This document shows, piece after piece, positions 44,667 to 54,312 of a DNA stretch of 64,000 nt. The notes below the pieces were generated by a model that made no database searches, was not told where the DNA came from, and worked only from the letters and a program-made list of their open reading frames with translations. The DNA is from Nocardiopsis sp. TSRI0078 (GTDB taxonomy: Bacteria; Actinomycetota; Actinomycetes; Streptosporangiales; Streptosporangiaceae), in assembly GCF_001905145.1 (NCBI RefSeq), contig NZ_LWLB01000010.1, positions 1-64,000 of the forward strand. The letters are read 5' to 3'. The first letter of the stretch is position 1; every line of letters begins with the position of its first letter. Both the position numbers and the translations under genes were made by a program.

Positions 44667-45614
44667 ATGAGCACCCCGAACCGCCCCCAGGCACACCTCT
44701 CCCCGCGGCGCGCGGCGGAGGCGGTACCCCCGGTCTGGCTGGTACTGGTCGGCATCGTCTCGGTGCAGACCGGCGCGGGGGTGGCCAAGAACCTGTTCGA
44801 CGCGCTTCCCCCGGCGGCGGTCGTGTGGCTGCGACTGCTGACCTCCGCGGTGCTCCTGGTCCTGGTGGCGCGCCCGGTGCTCCGCGCGCGCTCACGCACC
44901 GACTGGCTGGTGGTGGTCGGCTACGGCACCGCGCTGGCGATGATGAACTTCCTCATCTACCAGGCGTTCGCGAGGATCCCGCTGGGGATCGCCGTCACCA
45001 TCGAGTACCTGGGGCCGCTGGCCATCGCGATCCTGGGCTCGCGGCGCCGGATCGACCTGCTGTGGGCGGGCATGGCCGGGCTGGGCGTGGTCGCGCTGGG
45101 ACTGGAGTCGGGGTCGATGGACCCGCTCGGCATCGTGTTCGCGGCCCTGGCGGCGGCCGCGTGGGCGGGGTACATCCTGCTCAGCGCGGCGACGGGCCAG
45201 AGGTTCAGCGGTGCGTCCGGGCTGGCGATCGCCAGCGTGGTCGGCGTGGTGGTCATGGCCCCGATGGGCGTCGCCGAGGGCGGCGCGGCCCTGCTGGACT
45301 GGCGCCTGCTGCTGTTCGGCCTCGTGGTCGGCGTGCTGTCCTCGGTCGTGCCGTACACGCTGGAGCTGAGCGCCCTGCGCCGCATGCCGCCGCGGGTGTT
45401 CGGTGTGCTGATGAGCCTGCAGCCCGCCGCCGCGGCGCTCGTGGGGCTGGTGCTGCTGGGTGAGCTGCTGACCGTGTGGCAGTGGTTCGCGGTGGCGTGT
45501 GTGATCGTGGCCAGCGCGGGCTCCACGCGCACCTCGTCAGGGCGCGACGACGACGGACGGGGGGCCGACGAGGCCTCCGCGCGGTCCCCGCGGGAGGATC
45601 CCCGCGACCGCTGA
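44667..45614 (+). CDS. EamA-family transporter (RhtA-like)
   Basis: 315 residues, ten membrane helices in two EamA repeats. Recognisable are PPVWLVLVGIVSVQTGAGVAKNLF, FLIYQAFARIPLGIAVTIEYLGPL and the C-terminal VFGVLMSLQPAAAALVGLVLLGELLT, which resemble the RhtA threonine/homoserine exporter group. The C-terminal tail is charged. It follows the small membrane protein gene at 44280 by 6 bp. Substrate not determined by sequence. Confidence 0.88.
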   Translation: MSTPNRPQAHLSPRRAAEAVPPVWLVLVGIVSVQTGAGVAKNLFDALPPAAVVWLRLLTSAVLLVLVARPVLRARSRTDWLVVVGYGTALAMMNFLIYQAFARIPLGIAVTIEYLGPLAIAILGSRRRIDLLWAGMAGLGVVALGLESGSMDPLGIVFAALAAAAWAGYILLSAATGQRFSGASGLAIASVVGVVVMAPMGVAEGGAALLDWRLLLFGLVVGVLSSVVPYTLELSALRRMPPRVFGVLMSLQPAAAALVGLVLLGELLTVWQWFAVACVIVASAGSTRTSSGRDDDGRGADEASARSPREDPRDR

Positions 45615-45832
45615 GGCGGGCACCGGCGGGCGCGCTTCCCGCCGCTCACGGGAGCGGGCCGCGGTGTCCCCGATGGTGGCGGCCTGGGGTACCTGGTGAC
45701 GTCCTGGGGTGCTCCGTCCGGAAACCACGGAGGAAACCGAGATCGTCACCATGTGTTTCCTAACGCGCACAAATGGTTATCTGTCCAGGTGGGTCGACCA
45801 AACGGCCGACCGACGCGTTCGAAGGGGGAGCC

Positions 45833-46018
45833 ATGCGCACCACCGCCAAACTGATGATGACCGCTCTGTTCACCGCCGGCCTGCTCGGCATGGGGGTCGG
45901 CACCGCCTCCGCCACGAGCGACGACTACCAGGCGTGCATTGACGAGCAGAACGCCCTCGGGTTGGTCAACCTGGACCTGAACCTGCTCAGCCAGTGCATC
46001 GCCCACGACAACAACTAG
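45833..46018 (+). CDS. Small secreted peptide with two cysteines
   Basis: 61 residues, ATG 45833 preceded by AAGGGGGAG. A clear Sec signal peptide, MRTTAKLMMTALFTAGLLG, ends in ATASA-like GTASA. The mature part is about 34 residues (TSDDYQACIDEQ...LLSQCIAHDNN) with one probable Cys-Cys disulfide spanning 19 residues. No family recognised. It has its own terminator at 46027, so it is monocistronic. Could be a secreted signal, structural or antimicrobial peptide (open). Confidence 0.75.
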   Translation: MRTTAKLMMTALFTAGLLGMGVGTASATSDDYQACIDEQNALGLVNLDLNLLSQCIAHDNN

Positions 46019-46026
46019 CCACCCCG

Positions 46027-46052
46027 GGGGGCGCCCGCCCGCGGGCGCCCCC
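46027..46052 (+). terminator. Terminator of the small secreted peptide gene
   Basis: 11-bp perfect arms GGGGGCGCCCG (46027-46037) and CGGGCGCCCCC (46042-46052), loop CCCG, followed by TTCC. It starts 9 bp after the stop codon. Confidence 0.82.
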
Positions 46053-46127
46053 TTCCACGCCCCGGGACGGCCGCGTCGGCGCAGGTGGAAGCTGCGGTGG
46101 GGCTGGGCAACAGCTCCCGGAGCGATG

Positions 46128-46144
46128 TACTACAGTCTGTCGTA
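46128..46144 (+). promoter_or_regulatory. BlaI/CopY-like operator overlapping the ctaA start
   Basis: TACTACA-GTC-TGTCGTA is a near-palindrome (arms TAC(T/G)ACA). Its last base is the A of the ctaA ATG. The TACAGT at 46131-46136 looks like a -10 box 7 nt before that ATG, so ctaA should be leaderless and a repressor here would cover promoter and start codon. The same site occurs upstream of ctaB at 50353-50369. BlaI-type repressors use TACA/TGTA half-sites, and I recall the mycobacterial BlaI regulon including a ctaA neighbour. Confidence 0.6.
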
Positions 46145-47265
46145 TGTCTGTTTCCCCGGCCTCCGCGGTGCTGGCCGCGAACACGGTCCCCCCACTCGCG
46201 GCGGAGGACATCGCCCTTCTCGGAGTCCCCCTGTGGGGCTGGCAGATCGCCGTCGCGGTCGCCGGAGTACTCGCGCTGGTCCTGCTGGCGCGCACCATCT
46301 GGAACCCCACTCCGCGGTCTCTGCGCGCCTGGACGTTCGGCAACATCGTCGTCAACGCCGGGATCGCCGTCACCGGCGCCACCGTGCGCGTCACCTCCTC
46401 GGGACTGGGCTGCTCGGAGTGGCCCAAGTGCACCCCCGAGAGCTTCGTGCCCGTCAACACCGGGCACGCCGCCCTCAACGCCGCCATCGAGTTCGGCAAC
46501 CGGACGCTCACCTTCGTCGTGCTGGCGGTCGCCGTCATCACGTTCGTCGCCGTCATGCGGACGAGCCCGCGCCGCCGTGACCTGGTCCGGATGGCCGCCA
46601 TCGTGCCGTTCGGCGTCCTGGGCCAGGGCGTGGTCGGCGGCATCACCGTGTGGAGCGACCTGCACCCCGCCTCCGTGGCCGCGCACTTCCTGCTGTCCAT
46701 GGTGGTGGTCTTCGTCACGGTCGCCCTGTACGTGCGCTGCCGGGAGCCCGAGGGCAGGCCGCGCGTGTCCGTCGGCCCCATGCTGCACGCGCTCAGCGTC
46801 GGCCTGGTCGTGGTCGGCTTCATGCTGCTGATCGCCGGAACCGTGGTGACCGGCACCGGCCCGCACGGCGGCGACGCAGCCGCCCCCCGCTGGACCTTCG
46901 ACCTGCCCGCGGTCACGCGCCTGCACTCCGCGCTGGCCTGGCTCACGCTGGCCGGCGCCCTGCTGGCCACCGTGATCGCCTTCCGCGGAGGCGCCCGCCG
47001 GCCGGTCCGCACGAGCAGCGCGTTCCTCCTGGCCGTGGTGGTCCTCCAGGGCGTGCTCGGCTACACCCAGTACGCGCTGGGCCTGCCCGAGACCCTGGTG
47101 GTCCTGCACGTCCTCGGCTCGACCCTGACCTGGGTCGCGATCTGCCGCCTGTACTTCTCCACCACGCGCCTGACACCTCCGGGACAGGAGTTCAGCGAGG
47201 GCCCCGCTGACCCTGTGGTCCGTGACGCGGAACGTAGTCCTGCTGAGCCCGCGCCTGGGCGATGA
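46144..47265 (+). CDS. ctaA: Heme A synthase CtaA (COX15 family)
   Basis: 373 residues, leaderless ATG. Converts heme O to heme A for cytochrome aa3 oxidase. Eight membrane helices in two four-helix halves. The conserved loop cysteine pair is in TSSGLGCSEWPKC. Heme-ligand histidines are in GHAALNAAIEFGNR, HPASVAAHFLLS, RLHSALAWL and VLHVLGSTLTW. The C-terminal tail is Pro/Glu-rich. Its 3' end overlaps the convergent prsW by 74 bp. Its partner ctaB lies 2 kb downstream on the other strand. Confidence 0.94.
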   Translation: MSVSPASAVLAANTVPPLAAEDIALLGVPLWGWQIAVAVAGVLALVLLARTIWNPTPRSLRAWTFGNIVVNAGIAVTGATVRVTSSGLGCSEWPKCTPESFVPVNTGHAALNAAIEFGNRTLTFVVLAVAVITFVAVMRTSPRRRDLVRMAAIVPFGVLGQGVVGGITVWSDLHPASVAAHFLLSMVVVFVTVALYVRCREPEGRPRVSVGPMLHALSVGLVVVGFMLLIAGTVVTGTGPHGGDAAAPRWTFDLPAVTRLHSALAWLTLAGALLATVIAFRGGARRPVRTSSAFLLAVVVLQGVLGYTQYALGLPETLVVLHVLGSTLTWVAICRLYFSTTRLTPPGQEFSEGPADPVVRDAERSPAEPAPGR

Positions 47266-48487
47266 CGTGCGCGAAGTCGGCCCGGCGCAGGAAGCCCGAG
47301 TCGGTGGGGCTCTCCGCCCAGCCCGGGGCGACCGGCTGGGGCAGCCGCCCCAGGAAGGTGTCCCGGGCCACGTGCATCAGCGCCAGGAAGGAGTCCCGGC
47401 GCGTCTTCCAGTCCCCGCGGGGCCGCCCCGCCTCCAGCTTCTGGTGCAGCAGCGCCAGCTCGGTCGCGGCGAGCTGGTACTCCCTCATCGCCTCGCGGCC
47501 CCTGCGCCCGGCGTTGCGCGCCGCCCACTCGCGGGCCCGGCGGCGCCCCTGCAGGGAGCTGAGCATGGCGATGTCGGCCGGGGTGACCAGCCCGGTGGAG
47601 ACGTAGGGCGGCAGGTGGCGGGCGATCGCGCCGATCTGCCGGTGGCGGTCGCGGGTGGCCAGCACCAGGATGCACACGAGCACGGCGAACAGCACCATGT
47701 AGGCGACGGCCAGGCCGTACCAGCCGAAGTAGGTGGACCCGTTCCACATGCCGTGCAGGAGCACCGCGGCCGTCCATCCGGCGACGGGGGCCGCGAGGCG
47801 CAGGGGACCGGTGCGCATGGCGGCGTAGGCCACGCCGATGCCGACCATCGCGGTGTAGACGGGGTGTCCGAACGGGGCGACCAGCCCGCGGATGGCGAAG
47901 GTGGCCACCAGGGTGCCGTCGAAGAACGCGCTGAGGAAGTACAGGATGTTCTCGGTGAAGGCGAAGCCGGTGGCGACCATCCCGGCGTAGACGACCCCGT
48001 CGGTGAAGGTGTCGAGCTCGTTGCGGCGGCGCCAGAGCAGGATGAGCAGCACCATGCCCTTGGCGCTCTCCTCCACCAGGGGCGCCACCGCCGACGTGCC
48101 CAGGAAGTCGCCCAGGTCCCGGCCGAACAGCGGAACGGTGACGTGGGCCAGGCCCCAGCTGTTGAGCAGCAGGGAGACCACCACGGCCACGCCGGCGCCC
48201 CAGGCGAAGGCGAAGAACAGCACCCATCCGGGCTCGGGCTCGATCCGGTCGAGCATGAGGATGAGCGGCACCAGGATGCACACCGGGATGACCGCGGTGA
48301 CCAGGCTGACGGCGAAGCCGAGCCCGCCGTCGATCCCGGCGGCCGCTCCCCCGGCCAGGGCGAGCAGCCACAGGTAGACCAGCATTCCGATCATGCAGAG
48401 CACGCTGACGGTGGTGCCCGTGATGAGGGTCAGCGAGTAACGGGAGCGGCGGCCCTGCAGGATGGCCTTGCTGTCGAGACGGGGCAT
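47192..48487 (-). CDS. prsW: PrsW-family intramembrane metalloprotease
   Basis: 431 residues. A membrane protease of the glutamic/metallo type. Motifs are APLVEESAKGMVLL (EExxK), GFAFTENILYFLSAFF (FxxxEN), FGHPVYTAMVGIGVAYA with the His, and LLHGMWNGSTYFGW. Eight or more membrane helices, then a soluble C-terminal helical tail of about 120 residues. Bacillus PrsW cleaves an anti-sigma factor; here the target is unknown. The TACGAT ending 8 nt before ATG suggests a leaderless transcript. The 3' end overlaps ctaA. Confidence 0.9.
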   Translation of the reverse strand: MPRLDSKAILQGRRSRYSLTLITGTTVSVLCMIGMLVYLWLLALAGGAAAGIDGGLGFAVSLVTAVIPVCILVPLILMLDRIEPEPGWVLFFAFAWGAGVAVVVSLLLNSWGLAHVTVPLFGRDLGDFLGTSAVAPLVEESAKGMVLLILLWRRRNELDTFTDGVVYAGMVATGFAFTENILYFLSAFFDGTLVATFAIRGLVAPFGHPVYTAMVGIGVAYAAMRTGPLRLAAPVAGWTAAVLLHGMWNGSTYFGWYGLAVAYMVLFAVLVCILVLATRDRHRQIGAIARHLPPYVSTGLVTPADIAMLSSLQGRRRAREWAARNAGRRGREAMREYQLAATELALLHQKLEAGRPRGDWKTRRDSFLALMHVARDTFLGRLPQPVAPGWAESPTDSGFLRRADFAHVIAQARAQQDYVPRHGPQGQRGPR

Positions 48488-48652
48488 GGGCACCGATCGT
48501 AGCGGGAGACGGGGCGACCGCGGATCCCGCCCCCGCGTGACCAGCGCGGGGCCCGCGCACACCCCGGCTCCCGGCGGTGCGGCCGCGCCCGGGATGGGGC
48601 AGGATCGAGGCGGGACGAGACCGCGAACACCGGAACAGAAGGGGCCGCACGC

Positions 48653-49051
48653 ATGGACCGGGCGACCACGACTCCGACCACCACGGGCCCGCTGTGGCTC
48701 CTGCGTGTGGCCGTACTCCTGCACCTGGCCGCGATCCTGTGGGAGGGCGCGACCGCCGGGCAGCTGGTGACGTACAACACGGACGCACTGCCGCTGCACT
48801 ACTACGGCGCCTTCGGGGTGCACACACTGGCCGGGCTGCAGGCGCTGGCCGCGGCGCTGTACTGGCAAGGGTCCGGACGCGGCGCGGGGCTTCCACGGAC
48901 GGTCCTGCTGGTCAGCCTGCTGGCGTTCGCGCTGGGATTCGCGCAGGCGGCACTGGGCACCTACGGGCCGCTCCAGGTGCACGTCCCCCTCGCGCTGGCC
49001 CTGACGGGGGTCGCGGTGTGGTCGGCCGTGCTCGCCTGGCGCGGACGCTGA
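48653..49051 (+). CDS. Small four-helix membrane protein
   Basis: 132 residues, ATG after GAAGGGG. Four hydrophobic helices: LLRVAVLLHLAAILWEGA, HYYGAFGVHTLAGLQALAAALYW, TVLLVSLLAFALGFAQAALG, VPLALALTGVAVWSAVLAW. Histidines lie near the ends of helices 1 and 2 (LLHLAAILWEG, GVHTLAGLQ), and helices resemble half of a CtaA-like bundle, so heme binding is possible. Divergent from prsW and convergent with ctaB. Function unknown. Confidence 0.75.
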   Translation: MDRATTTPTTTGPLWLLRVAVLLHLAAILWEGATAGQLVTYNTDALPLHYYGAFGVHTLAGLQALAAALYWQGSGRGAGLPRTVLLVSLLAFALGFAQAALGTYGPLQVHVPLALALTGVAVWSAVLAWRGR

Positions 49052-49164
49052 GGCCCCGGGCCTGCCCCGGCGCTCCTTCGCACCGCTGCCCGCGCCCCGG
49101 TGCGCGCGGCGGGACCCGGCTGCTTCCTGGCGGGGGTCCGCCGCGGGTGGCGGCCGAAAGACGG

Positions 49165-49202
49165 CTGTGGCGGCGCCCCCGGGAACCGGAGCGCCGCCAC
49201 AG
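49165..49202 (-). terminator. Terminator of ctaB
   Basis: 12-bp perfect arms CTGTGGCGGCGC (49165-49176) and GCGCCGCCACAG (49191-49202), 14-nt loop, ending 15 bp from the ctaB stop (49217). Confidence 0.75.
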
Positions 49203-49216
49203 GAGGGTCCGGGGCG

Positions 49217-50188
49217 TCAGCCCAGGACGCCCGCGATCAGCGGGTCGACGGTGACCGCCACGAACAGCAGCGCCAGGTAGGCGTTGGACAGGTGGAAGAA
49301 GCCCATCGTCTTGAGCCTGGCCCCGGTCACGCCGGCGCGGGAGCGGTTGAGCAGGCGGTGCGCCTGGAAGACCAGCAGCGCGCCCAGGGCGACGGCGACC
49401 GCGCCGTAGAACCAGGTGGTACCCGCCACCGGCCAGAAGGCGACCGACACGACCGCGGTGGCCCAGCTGTAGAGCACGCACTCCAGCAGCACCCGGCGGT
49501 CGCTGGCGACCACGGGCAGCATCGGCACCTTGGCCTGCGCGTAGTCCTCCTTGTAGCGCATGGCCAGCGTCCAGGTGTGCGGCGGCGTCCAGAAGAACAC
49601 CACCAGGAACAGCACGAACGGCGCCCAGTCCAGGCTGTTGGTCACGGCGGCCCAGCCGATGAGCACCGGCATGCACCCGGCGATGCCGCCCCACACCACG
49701 TTCTGGGCGGTGCGCCGCTTGAGCAGCATCGTGTAGACGAAGATGTAGAACAGGATCGCGAAGACCGACAGCACGGCCGAGAGCAGGTTCACCAGCAGGG
49801 CGAACCCGGCGGTGGAGCCCACGGCCAGCACCAGGCCGTAGACGAGCGCGCCGCGCGGGGTCACCAGCTCCATCGCGCCGGGGCGCTGGCGGGTACGGCG
49901 CATCTCACGGTCGATGTCGCGGTCGATGTAGCAGTTCATCGCGTTCGCGCTGGCCGCCGACATGGTGCCGAAGAGCAGGGTGGCCACCGCGGTCCACAGC
50001 GGCGGCACGCCCCCGGCGGCGACGAACATCACCGGGATGGTGGTGATGAGCAGCAGCTCGATGACGCGGGGCTTGGAGAGCGCGACGTAGGCGCGGACGT
50101 ACGCGCCCAGGGAGGCGGCCCCGTGGGAAGCCTCCCGGGGCCCGGCACCGTCCGGGTTCGTTCGCGGAGCTCGGTTGGTCAGGGCCAT
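49217..50188 (-). CDS. ctaB: Protoheme IX farnesyltransferase (heme O synthase) CtaB
   Basis: 323 residues. Adds a farnesyl group to heme B, giving heme O, the substrate of CtaA. The prenyl-diphosphate binding motif is [22 protein letters not shown] near residue 78 (NxxxD...D), and the second aspartate-rich loop is [15 protein letters not shown] near 215. Nine membrane helices in the UbiA fold. It diverges from tkt; the BlaI-like site lies 165 bp upstream, so the mRNA should have a long 5' leader. Confidence 0.95.
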   Translation of the reverse strand: MALTNRAPRTNPDGAGPREASHGAASLGAYVRAYVALSKPRVIELLLITTIPVMFVAAGGVPPLWTAVATLLFGTMSAASANAMNCYIDRDIDREMRRTRQRPGAMELVTPRGALVYGLVLAVGSTAGFALLVNLLSAVLSVFAILFYIFVYTMLLKRRTAQNVVWGGIAGCMPVLIGWAAVTNSLDWAPFVLFLVVFFWTPPHTWTLAMRYKEDYAQAKVPMLPVVASDRRVLLECVLYSWATAVVSVAFWPVAGTTWFYGAVAVALGALLVFQAHRLLNRSRAGVTGARLKTMGFFHLSNAYLALLFVAVTVDPLIAGVLG

Positions 50189-50352
50189 CAGTACCGCGTC
50201 CCCACGGCCGGACGGCTCGCTCGCGTCCCCACGGGGGGCACCGGCTCGGTTTCAGACACGCGGATACCTCGACAACTCTAGGGATTTCGACACTGCTCGC
50301 CACGCGGGGTCGAGCAGACCGACAAAGTGTCAGGATCGGCCGAAACCCCGTC

Positions 50353-50369
50353 AACGACATACTGTAGTA
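50353..50369 (-). promoter_or_regulatory. Second BlaI/CopY-like operator, upstream of ctaB
   Basis: On the minus strand, TACTACA-GTA-TGTCGTT. Together with flanks it shares 18 of 20 bases with the ctaA site. A TACAGT -10-like box is inside it. It lies about 165 bp before the ctaB start and about 530 bp before tkt on the other strand, so ctaB is the likely target. Confidence 0.6.
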
Positions 50370-50902
50370 CTTCCTCACGGGGGCCGGGGACCAGCCCCCT
50401 CACCGGGAGAACTCCCTGATCCCCCCGGGGGGGGACGGTCGCGGACGGGGGCCACCGGGTGTACAGCAGGGTCGCACACGCCCCGACACGCTTCCAGCCT
50501 GCCACGCACCGTCCGGAGGCGGCCACGGACCCCCGACCTTCACCGAGAGTGGCCAACTAACAGCGCTCCGAATCGGAAAGGGCGGACATCACCTTCCTAC
50601 CTGCCGGTAATGAGAGGTGTCGGGCAACGACATCCACGGAGCCGGACGATAGGCTCGGCAGTGGCCGAACCTGTCGTGGTTCTCAGGCCGCGACGGCCGT
50701 CGTTCGGGGGACGACAAGGAGGACACGTCCGCGCCCTGCAAGCCGTGCGCGGACGCGCCCTCCCCCGCCCCCTGCGGTCCCGCCCTCGGGCGGGCCGATC
50801 CGGCAGTGCCCGGCGACGGTTCGAAGACCAACGCAACCGACACACCCCCGCGCCCCGGCCACCGGAACGCGAGGGGTGGCCCGAGAAGGAGAACGAAAGT
50901 CC
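50370..50902. other. Non-coding leader region upstream of tkt
   Basis: Open frames here lack coding codon usage. GATAGGCT near 50649 might be part of a -10 region for tkt. A CCCCCCGGGGGGG palindrome lies near 50423-50435. No RNA motif recognised. Confidence 0.4.
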
Positions 50903-52996
50903 GTGAACGCCCACACCCCGCAATCCCTGGAGTGGTCGGACCTCGACCTCCGCGCCGTCGACACGGTTCGGGCGCTGGCGATGGACGCGGTCGAGAAGAC
51001 GGGTAGCGGGCATCCCGGCACCGCTATGAGCCTGGCTCCCGCCGCCTACATGCTCTTCCAGAAGGTCATGCGGCACGACCCCTCGGACCCCGAGTGGACG
51101 GGCCGGGACCGCTTCGTGCTGTCGATCGGCCACTCCAGCCTCACCCTGTACATCCAGCTCTACCTCGCCGGGTACGGGCTGGAGCTGGAGGACCTCAAGA
51201 ACCTGCGCCAGTGGGACAGCCGCACGCCCGGCCATCCCGAGTTCAGCCACACCCCCGGTGTGGAGACCACCACCGGCCCGCTCGGGCAGGGCGTCGGCAA
51301 CGCGGTCGGCATGGCCATGGCCGCCCGCCGCGAGCGCGGCCTGTTCAACCCCGAGGCCGGTCCGGGCGCCAGCCCCTTCGACCACCACGTCTACGCGTTC
51401 TGCTCCGACGGCGACGTCCAGGAGGGCGTGAGCCACGAGGCCAGCGCCCTGGCGGGGACCCAGAAGCTGGGCAACCTCATCATGATCTGGGACGACAACC
51501 GGATCTCCATCGAGGACGACACCCGCATCGCCCACTCCGAGGACGTCGCCGAGCGCTACCGCGCCTACGGCTGGCACGTCGAGGAGGTCGACTGGACCGC
51601 CACGGGTGAGTACGTCGAGGACGTCGACGCCCTGTACCAGGCGATCCTGCGCGGCAAGGCCGAGACGGGGCGCCCGACCTTCATCCGCCTGCGCACCATC
51701 ATCGGCTGGCCCGCGCCCAACAAGCAGAACAGCGGCGCCATCCACGGTGCGGCCATCGGCGAGGCGGAGGTCTCCGCCACCAAGCAGGTCCTGGGTCTGC
51801 CCGACGAACCCTTCCACGTCGACGACGAGGTCATCGAGCACACCCGCCGCGCCGTGGAGCGGGGCCGCGAGGCCCGCGCCGCCTGGGAGGTCGAGTTCAA
51901 GGCCTGGCACGAGAGCGCGGGAGAGAGCGCCGAGCTGTTCGACCGCCTGGTCGAGGGCAGGCTCCCCGAGGGCTGGGAGAAGGCGGTTCCCTCCTTCGAG
52001 CCCAGCGAGAAGGGCATCGCCACCCGCAAGGCCAGCGGCGAGTTCCTCTCGGCCGTCGCGCCGCTGCTGCCCGAGCTGTGGGGCGGATCGGCCGACCTGG
52101 CGGGCTCCAACAACACCACGCCCAAGGGCGAGCCCTCCTTCCTGCCCTTCGACCGCGCCAGCGAGATGTTCCCGGGCAGCCCCTACGGGCGCGTGCTGCA
52201 CTTCGGCGTGCGCGAGCACGGCATGGGCACGATCCTCAACGGCATCGCCCTGCACGGCCCCACCCGCCCCTACGGCGGCACGTTCCTGGTCTTCAGCGAC
52301 TACATGCGCCCCGCCGTCCGGCTGGCCGCGATCATGCAGCTGCCGGTCACCTACGTGTGGACGCACGACTCCATCGGCCTGGGCGAGGACGGCCCCACCC
52401 ACCAGCCGGTCGAGCACCTGTGGGCGCTGCGCGCCATCCACGGCCTGGACGTGATCCGCCCGGCCGACGCCAACGAGACCGCCGTGGTGTGGCGGTCCGT
52501 CATCGAGAGGGGCGACCGCCCGTCCGCGCTGGCGCTGACCCGTCAGAACGTGCCCACCCTGGACCGCGAGGAGTACGCCTCGGCCGAGGGCGCGGTCAAG
52601 GGCGGCTACGTGCTGGCCGAGGCTGACGGGGACGCCCCCGAGGTGATCATCATGGCCACCGGAAGCGAGGTGCAGATCGCCCTGGAGGCCCGCAAGGCCC
52701 TGCAGGAGGCCGGTACGCCCACCCGCGTGGTGTCCATGCCGTGCGTGGAGTGGTTCGAGCGCCAGAGCGAGGAGTACCGCGAGCAGGTGCTGCCGTCCTC
52801 GGTGCGCGCCCGCGTGTCGGTGGAGGCCGGGATCGCCATGGGCTGGCGCGAGTACGTCGGTGACGCCGGCGAGTCGGTCAGCCTGGAGCACTACGGCGCC
52901 TCCGCCTCGTACCAGGTCCTGTACGAGAAGTTCGGACTCACCTCCGAGGCCGTCGTCGAGGCCGCCCGCAAGAGCCTCGCCAAGGCCGGAAGCTGA
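50903..52996 (+). CDS. tkt: Transketolase
   Basis: 697 residues, GTG with AAGGAGAA upstream. Thiamine-diphosphate enzyme moving two-carbon units between sugar phosphates. Motifs include [16 protein letters not shown] near 28, [33 protein letters not shown], the ThDP/Mg motif [18 protein letters not shown] with DDNRISI, and [18 protein letters not shown] plus [14 protein letters not shown] in the pyrimidine domain. First gene of the tkt-tal-zwf-opcA-pgl cluster. Confidence 0.96.
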   Translation: MNAHTPQSLEWSDLDLRAVDTVRALAMDAVEKTGSGHPGTAMSLAPAAYMLFQKVMRHDPSDPEWTGRDRFVLSIGHSSLTLYIQLYLAGYGLELEDLKNLRQWDSRTPGHPEFSHTPGVETTTGPLGQGVGNAVGMAMAARRERGLFNPEAGPGASPFDHHVYAFCSDGDVQEGVSHEASALAGTQKLGNLIMIWDDNRISIEDDTRIAHSEDVAERYRAYGWHVEEVDWTATGEYVEDVDALYQAILRGKAETGRPTFIRLRTIIGWPAPNKQNSGAIHGAAIGEAEVSATKQVLGLPDEPFHVDDEVIEHTRRAVERGREARAAWEVEFKAWHESAGESAELFDRLVEGRLPEGWEKAVPSFEPSEKGIATRKASGEFLSAVAPLLPELWGGSADLAGSNNTTPKGEPSFLPFDRASEMFPGSPYGRVLHFGVREHGMGTILNGIALHGPTRPYGGTFLVFSDYMRPAVRLAAIMQLPVTYVWTHDSIGLGEDGPTHQPVEHLWALRAIHGLDVIRPADANETAVVWRSVIERGDRPSALALTRQNVPTLDREEYASAEGAVKGGYVLAEADGDAPEVIIMATGSEVQIALEARKALQEAGTPTRVVSMPCVEWFERQSEEYREQVLPSSVRARVSVEAGIAMGWREYVGDAGESVSLEHYGASASYQVLYEKFGLTSEAVVEAARKSLAKAGS

Positions 52997-53002
52997 CCCC
53001 GG

Positions 53003-53033
53003 CGGGCCCCGCCGGACACCCCGGCGGGGCCCG
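53003..53033 (+). terminator. Terminator after tkt
   Basis: 13-bp arms at 53003-53015 and 53021-53033 (CGGGCCCCGCCGG / complement), loop ACACC, followed by TCCCGCTTTTT. One of the few classical U-tract terminators here. tkt may thus be separately expressed from tal. Confidence 0.88.
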
Positions 53034-53099
53034 TCCCGCTTTTTGACGTGTGCGACCGGGGGCGGCACCTTGTCCGCCCCTAGGAAGGCGTGAGAACCC

Positions 53100-54206
53100 A
53101 TGAGCAACGCACTCCGAGACCTGTCCGAGGCGGGCGTGTCCGTCTGGTTGGACGACCTCAGCCGGGAGAGGCTGCGCAGCGGCAACCTGGCCGAGCTGAT
53201 GTCGACCCACCACCTGGTCGGCGTCACCTCCAACCCCACCATCTTCGACAAGGCGCTCGCCGAGGGCGACGCCTACGACCAGCAGGTCCGCGAACTGGCC
53301 GTGCGGGGCGTCTCGGTGGAGGAGGCGGTCCGCATGATCACCGCCTACGACATCCGCTGGGCCGCGGACACCCTGCGCCCGGTCTACGACTCCACCGACC
53401 GCGTGGACGGGCGCGTCTCCCTGGAGGTGGACCCGCGCCTGGCCAACGAGACCGAGCGCACGGTCGCCGAGGCCAAGGCGCTGTGGTGGCTGGTGGACCG
53501 GCCCAACATGATGGTCAAGATCCCGGCGACGGCCGCGGGCCTGCCCGCGATCACCCAGGCGCTGGGGCACGGCATCAGCGTCAACGTCACGCTGATCTTC
53601 TCCCTGGAGCGCTACCGCCAGGTGATGGGCGCGTTCCTGGAGGGGCTGGAGCTCGCCCGCACCAACGGCCACGACCTGTCCCGCATCCAGTCGGTGGCCT
53701 CGTTCTTCGTCAGCCGCGTGGACACCGAGGTGGACAAGCGCCTGAAGGAGATCGGCACCGACGAGGCGCTGTCCCTGCGGGGCCGGGCCGCCCTGGCCAA
53801 CGCCCGCCTGGCCTACCAGGCCTACGAGGAGGTGTTCGCCTCCCCCGAGTGGAAGGCCCTGGAGGCGCACGGCGCCAAGCCGCAGCGGCCGCTGTGGGCG
53901 TCCACCGGGGTGAAGGACCCCTCCTACGAGGACACCCTCTACGTCAGCCAGCTGGTGGCGCGGGGCACCGTGAACACGATGCCGCAGGCCACCCTGGACG
54001 CCACCGCCGACCACGGCGAGATCACCGGCAACACCGTGCTCGGCACCTACGAGCAGGCCCAGGCCGACTTCGCCGCCCTGGAGAACGCCGGCGTGGACCT
54101 GACCGACGTCTTCGCCGTGCTGGAGCAGGAGGGCGTGGACAAGTTCGTCAAGTCCTGGGACAGCCTGCTGGAGGAGCTGTCGGCCAAGCTCAAGAAGCTC
54201 TCCTGA
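53100..54206 (+). CDS. tal: Transaldolase
   Basis: 368 residues, ATG with AGGAAGGCG upstream. Transfers dihydroxyacetone units between sedoheptulose-7-P and glyceraldehyde-3-P. Schiff-base lysine is K140 in [15 protein letters not shown]. The start [18 protein letters not shown] and [11 protein letters not shown] are the long actinobacterial transaldolase type. The second gene of the pentose phosphate cluster, followed by a hairpin before zwf. Confidence 0.95.
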   Translation: MSNALRDLSEAGVSVWLDDLSRERLRSGNLAELMSTHHLVGVTSNPTIFDKALAEGDAYDQQVRELAVRGVSVEEAVRMITAYDIRWAADTLRPVYDSTDRVDGRVSLEVDPRLANETERTVAEAKALWWLVDRPNMMVKIPATAAGLPAITQALGHGISVNVTLIFSLERYRQVMGAFLEGLELARTNGHDLSRIQSVASFFVSRVDTEVDKRLKEIGTDEALSLRGRAALANARLAYQAYEEVFASPEWKALEAHGAKPQRPLWASTGVKDPSYEDTLYVSQLVARGTVNTMPQATLDATADHGEITGNTVLGTYEQAQADFAALENAGVDLTDVFAVLEQEGVDKFVKSWDSLLEELSAKLKKLS

Positions 54207-54228
54207 GCCGCGACGCCCTCCCCGGGCC

Positions 54229-54270
54229 GCCCGCGTCCGCCCGTTCGCGCGAGGACGGGCGGACGCGGGC
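54229..54270 (+). terminator. Hairpin between tal and zwf
   Basis: 15-bp perfect arms GCCCGCGTCCGCCCG (54229-54243) and complement (54256-54270), 12-nt loop. It may cut down transcription from tal into zwf or mark an mRNA processing point. Confidence 0.65.
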
Positions 54271-54312
54271 CCCGGCCATCCACCGGACACTCTCGACAGG
54301 AAGACGAGACCC

